64,000 bases of DNA, from positions 248,001 through 312,000 of the forward strand of contig JAEUBA010000029.1 of NCBI GenBank assembly GCA_018257865.1, given 5' to 3'. The DNA is from Stereocaulon alpinum. Taxonomy: Eukaryota; Ascomycota; Lecanoromycetes; Lecanorales; Stereocaulaceae. The first letter of the stretch is position 1, and each line of letters opens with the position of its first letter. Below the pieces are notes generated by a model. The model did no database searches. It had not been told where the DNA came from and saw only the letters and a program-made list of their open reading frames with translations. Both the position numbers and the translations under genes were made by a program. Below, piece after piece: positions 57,881 through 64,000 of this stretch.

Positions 57881-58938
57881 TTATGCGAATAGGTCAATGT
57901 CTGACTCCGTGTCGATATCGCCCGCTGTTGGTGCATCCACAGCTGTTGACTCGAAATCAAAGTCATAGTCAGCATCACCTACCTCCGGCCATACATCGCC
58001 CAGATCCTCACCAGTCCACTGCAGCGGCACGAGCCCGTGTCCTTGACCAGCAGCATTCTCGTTTCCTCCATCAGGAAACAGCAAACTTACATCCCCCGCC
58101 TGCTCCAGCCCCACAGTTCCGTCACCCTCCCCCTCACCACCATTAGCGAATAACCACCCCTCCTCATCCACCTCCTCCACCACTTCTTCCACAACATCGC
58201 GCCACCCCCCATCAACCCCCCACCTCGCATCCTCCCCAACATCGCTTTCCAAATCACTCTCCCCCACATCCCAAAGCGGACTGTACCCCCTAAACGCCTC
58301 ATCCTCACCCATGTCCTCAATCATCCCCACAACCTTCGCCCCCCACTTTCCCCACCCCCTACTCGCTTTCCGCGCCCACTCCACATCCGTGCCTAGCTCC
58401 AACTCGCAGCTCTTGACAGCCGACTTCATTTGATCAGAGAGATGAGTAAGCGCGAAGTCCCGGTACATTTTGCGCGCCGTGTAGTATTCCTTCAATTCTT
58501 CGGCAACGAGGGTACTGAAGCGGCCTCTGGACAAAGCGGTCTGGACCCAACTTTGGCAGAGGTGGATATGGGCGAACCAGTCTTGTTGGAATCTGGTCCA
58601 GTCGATGTCATCCTCTATTCGAGATCAGTATTCGCAATGCATGTGTCAAGGGGTTATCAAAGGTTGTGCTGTGCACCTGTTATGCCGAGGGATGCTAGCC
58701 TGGCTGCTTTCTTGTTAGCACGAGCGCGACGACGGGCTGCTTTGATTTTTGCGACGCGTTGCTTGGTTTTTTCTTTCGCTCTTGTTGCTGCGCGGGCTGG
58801 GTCACGACGTCTATGCTGTGCTATTGCTCGAGGAATGTGGAAAGTTGGGACGCGGTGGTTGTTGATACTTATGTTGTTTGGCCATGAGGCTGGAGCTGGC
58901 CTTTGTGGGAAGCGCGAGGCTGGCTTGACTCGTGCCAT
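57881..58938 (-). CDS. Uncharacterised protein with basic N-terminus and acidic C-terminus
   Basis: Exons 58938-58677 and 58614-57881 (62-bp intron, GTGCAC donor, GAATAG acceptor) encode 331 aa. The first half is basic with an Arg/Lys/Ala-rich helix (KTKQRVAKIKAARRRARANK), suggesting nuclear location. A middle block, DDIDWTRFQQDWFAHIH to KMYRDFALTHLSDQMKSA, looks folded. The last about 120 residues are Asp/Glu/Gly-rich and disordered, ending DTESDIDLFA. No family is recognised. The coding strand is C-rich early and G-rich late. It probably lies outside the metabolite cluster. Confidence 0.74.
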
Positions 58939-61838
58939 GTTGGGTGTTGACGTGAAGGATGATGGATGTTGATGGGGTGATCGTGCTGTGAAGGAGGAGT
59001 TTCTTTCTTGCCGGGTGTTGACTCACTTGAGTGGGGTATGAGAGTGAATGCAAAGGGTTTGAGTTGCCGTATGAGGGCAATACAGGCGTTGTTCCCGTAA
59101 TCGTGTTGATCGGGTGTCATTATGAAGCATTTGTCACATCGTGTTGGTCTTTGTGCAGAGACAATGCCATTCTTGGACAACTTTTGTACCCGAAAATGTC
59201 ATATTCATGGGGACTTCTACCCCACATGTGTATAAACCTTTTGCCATTAGAGGCGGACGAACAGCATTTAGGAGAAGAGGGCAAAATGGATCGCACGGAA
59301 TTCTGGCAATCGGAGCAGAATGTATCGAAGGAGCTGGGAACGGCAAGATGATGAAAGAAGTGGTGTGGAAAGATGTTAGCATATTTCTTTACAAGAGCTT
59401 TTCGGTATATAGCTAGACAAGATGGAGATATGAGACAGCAGACGCTTGGGGCCAGTATTTCAGTGAAGGCGCAGCAGCCCTTGCCTCTTGATATCATGTT
59501 CATTAGTCTTAGATGCACAGCATCTGGGCCGACACATGTTACGAAGCTAGGGACATGTTGCGAGCAATCATTAGATAGGATTTAAGGTAACCAATAGCAG
59601 AATTCTAGCCAGATAACGGGTATCGAGGGCAACTGATACAGATTCATCATATCTGTGAACGCTTCTTTCACCCGCAAGACGGGCGGGGGGAAAGGAAATG
59701 AAGGCAAGGAATGATTCGCTACTCCCTGGATGTAGGTTGTCACTTCCGATCCTGGCGCTGATCAGATGTTTCGGCTTAAAGAAGAGCGCAAGTTAGGAGG
59801 CAGCAATGTACAAGCGAGGAGTCGGCCGTTTTTTCTACCTCCTTATTGTCATTTCTGTTCGACCCCTTCGGCACAGCATCTGCAGACGAACGAGCATGTG
59901 CAGTAATGAAGACGACGAATTGGTGTCTGCAGACTAAAGTCGCTACCATCGTTGCCTGTCTCGAATCGTAGTCGGGAGATCATAGAATTGGTCATGTCGC
60001 GGGCGCAAGATGTATTCTTCTTACAGCTCGACACTAAAGTTAAAGTTGGACAAGTGTAGACTATGTAAGATTAGGTTCCAGCGGTCAGTCCCTCAATAGC
60101 TGTTGTTTTTGCATTTTGTACAGGGTCCAGTGGCTGATCCTGCAAGTATTTGTTATTGCCCTGTCTCCCGTCCCTTACATAAGGTAGTCAAAGTCTATGC
60201 AGTGCTGAAATCGTGGCACCTGCATCTTGTACCTTAAAAAGTCAAACAAACTAAACTGTTAGTGTCTACCTTAGCGACTTGCGTCTAGGGGCCGGACAGG
60301 ATCGGATGGCAACTTACACCTATTAATTAGACTTTATACGCTAAAAGAGTTATTACTTGAGTAACGGAGCGTCCAACTTTCGAACCTTGACGTGTCACTA
60401 ATTCCAGGTACCACGTGGAGATTCTGTGCGGCTTCCCGCTCGAAACCCGGGCTAGCCCAACCAACAAACCGTTAGAGAGAGCCCGACAAGGGCTGGAATC
60501 TTGAGGGCTTTGGCCCGTGCGTGCCCCAGCAAAGGGTTTCAAGGTTCTTGGGCGATCCATGTCCACACTTGCCGAGATGGTCTCTTGTTAGCGGAAATCA
60601 ATCGGACGATGCCACGTTAGAGACCCGGGATTCGTAACATAAGACGGCTGGAGTCTCATGGTATAGAAGGTGTGGTATAAACAAGTTCAAAAGTCTCAGA
60701 GGCCAATGTCGAATGCATTGGTCGTCTTCGAAGAACAGTAAAAGTCTTGAAGAACAAGAAGAGTGTGTCGTTGAACGAGTGCCTCCCGGGTTATGCAGCT
60801 TGGCAGGGTCATCTCGGCGGCCGTCGGTAGCGCCACCTCATTACATCGATACCTTATTTTTGGTCTTAGCTTCAAAAGTCTATCTGACCTCATTCCATTT
60901 CACAATCAAATGTGGAGGCGCCAGAGCATTCTAGACCGCGATTACTGCGCACACGGAGCTCTGGTGCGAGCACATGATTCGCAGAGAGAACCACGCGAGC
61001 ATGGCGTCAGCTTGGGACGTTGACGCCACCAATTGCTCGATCGACCCACCCCACGCTCTCTGACCGGAGAGCTCTCCTGAATGGGTGCATCTGTCGCTCT
61101 TGACACCATGAGCGTGTTAGGGAATGAAATGACTCCTTGATGGAGCTCATTGCAATGAGGGCCAACAATGCTTCGCTTTTACTACAGCATTGCGTGACAT
61201 ATGTTCCAGAGTACATACTAGCTCTTTGGAACCGTTGCACAGAGCTCATCTCGATGTTGTGTTGGGATTGCGAGAAGCGGCTGATAGCCTCGTTCCCCGG
61301 CCTGTGCCGGGCATGAATATCAAGGCAAGCTTGGCATCTTCACGAATGATGATGAGGTAAGTTCTCACTAGACCTCCCGTGCCTAAGATACACTTCAACA
61401 CTAAGTATTATCGTTCCGATGCGGGGCTTCGGCGTGTAACAATAGTGTTGATAGTTTCCGCCAGAGTTTGGGGCTTCATATACGTAGGCCAGCTTCCCAC
61501 TTCGACGTTGGTCCAAGTGTGACTTTTTGCAGCTCGAACATTCTCCTGGTGCCAGTGCAAGGTAAGGTAGCCTCACATTGTGGAAAGAGCCGTCAAAAGC
61601 GTGGGTATACTTGTGGCATCTGGATTCTGGACCGTGCCTCGGATAGAAAATAAGGCTGCCGATCTTCCACAGACTCGTACTTGACTTTTGATTTCTGACT
61701 TCCTTCCCTCTTGAACACTTCAAAAAAAGCATTTTCGCTGAACGCCCTCATTCATTGCTCTTTCCTCTCCTCTGTCCTGTTCTTTGGGCGTCCATTCTCT
61801 TTGCAACCCTCACCAGATCAAAAACACTCTCGTTCAGC
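58939..61838. other. 2.9 kb without a recognisable gene
   Basis: Scattered frames (59120-59518, 60327-60566, 61340-61732, all minus) show no domains. Bases 60240-60620 look GC-richer and repeat-like. Bases 61680-61838 are pyrimidine-rich and are probably the leader of the RGS gene. Confidence 0.45.
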
Positions 61839-63477
61839 ATGGTCTACTCCCTCTCCTACCGTCGTCCTCCACATGTCGACTCGGCTCGAACATCAATCAA
61901 CGGATCCGAGAAGACAAAGTCCATTGACGAAGGATCCATATCCTCACGAGGCTCTTGTGTTATCTCTGGTATCCCAGATGCCTTGTCCTTCGACCGCATC
62001 ATTGCTGGAGGCACCTGTCCAGTGAGTCGCCCTCCTCCCTGTCTGAGATGCAAGAGTGGCCCACGAGCCCATCTGCCTTGGTGTTATGTTGTCACCGTCT
62101 CAGATCGATCAACAATTAACAATCTACTGCTGTCATCATCTTTCCCAGAGCCCATCACTTTACCTATTGTGAAAGCTACTAAGCTGATTCTGCCATCCCT
62201 AGCCATGTACCGTCCGTGACTTCATGAACTACCTCGTCTATATCGAACACGCCGCAGAGAACCTCCAATTTTTCTTATGGTACCGAGACTACACCAAACG
62301 TTTCTCCGAGCGTCCCGACAGCGAGCGTGCACTTGCTCCAGTATGGACAGCAGAACAGGCAGAAGCGGATGCACAGGCACCATCTGCCCCGAAGCAGCAA
62401 CTCAGTGTCGAGACTGCTGCCGTGTTCAAGGGTACGGACTTTGCACCAGTCGTGACTAGCGTTGTGGAAGCGAAGCCAAACCCATTCAATACTCCACCGA
62501 GAACTCCCAACGGCGATAGAGAGAGCGTATGTCCTTCTGAGAAAGCATGGAGTGACAATGGCTCTACACTACACTCTCACACCAACAAATCCTTCCAGAC
62601 AAAAGCGGCAGGCGCTTTCGAGGGTGCCGACATCAAGTGGCAGCCATGTGAGTAGGGACGATACCTTTCGAGTATGCCAATACTAACAATTTGGCAGTCA
62701 CCATCCAGCCGTTCCGGGAGGAGGTCTCACGTATCATTGCAATCTACATAGCAGATGGTGCTTCTCGTCAACTCAATCTCTCATCTAAAGAGCGATCTAG
62801 ATTACTCCACGCCTTGGCGAACACCACACATCCTTCCGCGTTCGCCAAGGTAGTTCACACGGTGGAATGGTCCCTTCGTCACCAAGCTCATCCCAACTTC
62901 ATTCGCTGGACCATATGCAACGGCAACCGACCTCGTGTTATTTTTGCACGTGGCCTTGGTGTCTTTGGTATCATGGCAGGTTTCATCACTGCGGTCCTCA
63001 TCACTCTAAGCAATGCCAGCCGTGGCTATAGAGTACTCTCCGCATTTGGCTTCATGCTTGGCGTTGCAACCTTGATCTGTGCTTGGAAGGGCATGTGCAT
63101 TGTAAGCATTGCGCAGACTTAATTTGTGCGAAGAAAAAGCCTCTGACATAGTACAGGTCCTCCACGGCATGCACCACCGCCATTTGCGACCCTGGGAACT
63201 CTTCGCCGAAGATGACGACGACTCTAACTTTGACATGACCAAGGGCTCCTTTGAGACTATGGGTAGCACCAACAGCTACGAAGACGAGCCCTGGATCGCC
63301 AAATACGAGAAGCGAAATATCCTCCGGAAAATCCTCGATCGTGAGGTCTGGATCCAGGAGCCTGCGCTTCGCCAAATCCAGGATACGATATTCCTCCAGG
63401 CCATGGCTGGTGGACTGATCGTGACCGCTATCTCCGTTGGCATCTTCTGTGCACTTCCCGCAGGAAACTTTTACTAG
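61839..63477 (+). CDS. RGS-domain membrane protein
   Basis: Exons 61839-62021, 62203-62647, 62698-63101 and 63157-63477 encode 450 aa. The RGS fold is split: SFDRIIAGGTCPPCTVRDFM and YLVYIEHAAENLQFFLWYRD, then a long Ser/Pro insert, then the C-terminal RGS helices (IQPFREEVSRIIAIYI, NTTHPSAFAKVVHTVEWSL). Three hydrophobic spans follow (LGVFGIMAGFITAVLITL, LSAFGFMLGVATLICAW, LQAMAGGLIVTAISVGIFCA). The family speeds GTP hydrolysis on Galpha subunits. Membrane-anchored fungal members relate to Rax1-like and other RGS regulators of morphogenesis. The start MVYSLSYRRPP is chosen from the first in-frame ATG before the conserved region. Confidence 0.84.
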
Positions 63478-64000
63478 CGCCACCTGCACATGCAAGACCG
63501 TATCCAGGTCGATCTTGCAGATTACGTGCATGGATCTGGATCCATGCTCCTGGGTCGAGTCTAATCTGGAATCTGACGTACATGACCGGCTGCATTCGCT
63601 TCTCGCTTCCTCTCCGAGGCATGTTCATGCACATACAACTTTTACTTCGCTTCTCCACACCACCTACAAATACCACTTTTGCGGAGTTTGCTCGATATGG
63701 AGTCCTCGAGGCATTGGACTACCCATATTTGACGGAAAATGCTCGGAACACGAATCTCTTGATGCTCTTGTGCATGCGCGATGGAAAATTAGATGCTTTC
63801 GGAGCTTGGGGGCCGGGACTCAAGCAGTCGGCTTATGTTATGTGCTATTGAACAAAATGTAACATTAGCTAATACTAATGCTCTGCTAATTATGAATGCT
63901 CAGTCGATTCAACAAAAGAGCTCAGTATTCCCATCTCGGTGAATGAAGCTTTGGTTTCTTGTTAATTCGCTTTCTATGCCGATGTGCTACCTAAGGGCTA
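63478..64000. other. Region downstream of the RGS gene to window end
   Basis: Frames at 63437-63862 and 63582-63851 show no conserved features. Likely 3' UTR and intergenic. Confidence 0.45.

Noticed and set aside
60327..60566. 79-aa minus-strand ORF in a GC-rich stretch
   Set aside because: Low-complexity composition and no homologue recognised; more likely repeat or chance frame.

Overview
The window is nuclear DNA of a filamentous ascomycete, most likely a Dothideomycete. Genes are split by short introns (about 47-80 bp, GT-AG, often with a CTGAC/CTAAC-like branch site). The protein set (SUB2, eS30, REC8, Sid2/Dbf2-type kinase, FMP46, Zn2Cys6 regulators, highly reducing PKS) is typical of that group. 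The class-level placement is inference from gene content; no search was possible. Exon boundaries below were worked out by hand from reading frame, splice consensus and family knowledge.

Layout. Bases 1-31.6k are mostly conserved housekeeping genes: SUB2 (partial, left edge), RNase P subunit RPR2-like, a small unknown gene, about 5 kb without a recognisable gene, a Zn2Cys6 regulator, ribosomal protein eS30, a decayed membrane-protein gene, a CREG-like secreted protein, an SRR1-like protein, an FMN-dependent 2-hydroxy-acid oxidase, meiotic kleisin REC8, a Sid2/Dbf2 kinase, an unknown protein and FMP46.

Bases 32.6k-57.1k form a secondary-metabolite cluster: DHA2-type MFS efflux pump, Zn2Cys6 regulator, multi-pass membrane protein, DUF2855 (MDR-fold-like) protein, PaxM-type FAD monooxygenase, a second flavin monooxygenase, and a highly reducing PKS (KS-AT-DH-degenerate MT-ER-KR-ACP). 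Apart from DUF2855, this inventory matches the published depudecin cluster (one PKS, two FAD monooxygenases, one MFS pump, one Zn2Cys6 regulator, one protein of unknown function). I therefore propose a depudecin-like linear, epoxidised polyketide as the product. A CGGCCG palindrome lies 150-230 bp upstream of four of the cluster genes and 512 bp upstream of the pump gene. It is a candidate site for the cluster regulator.

Bases 57.1k-64k return to ordinary genes: an unknown basic/acidic protein, about 2.9 kb with no recognisable gene, and an RGS-domain membrane protein. No tRNA, rRNA, CRISPR or intact transposon was recognised. Several intergenic stretches (35.2-35.6k, 38.6-40.3k, 46.0-47.1k, 60.2-60.6k) look like repeat debris, but no element could be delimited.
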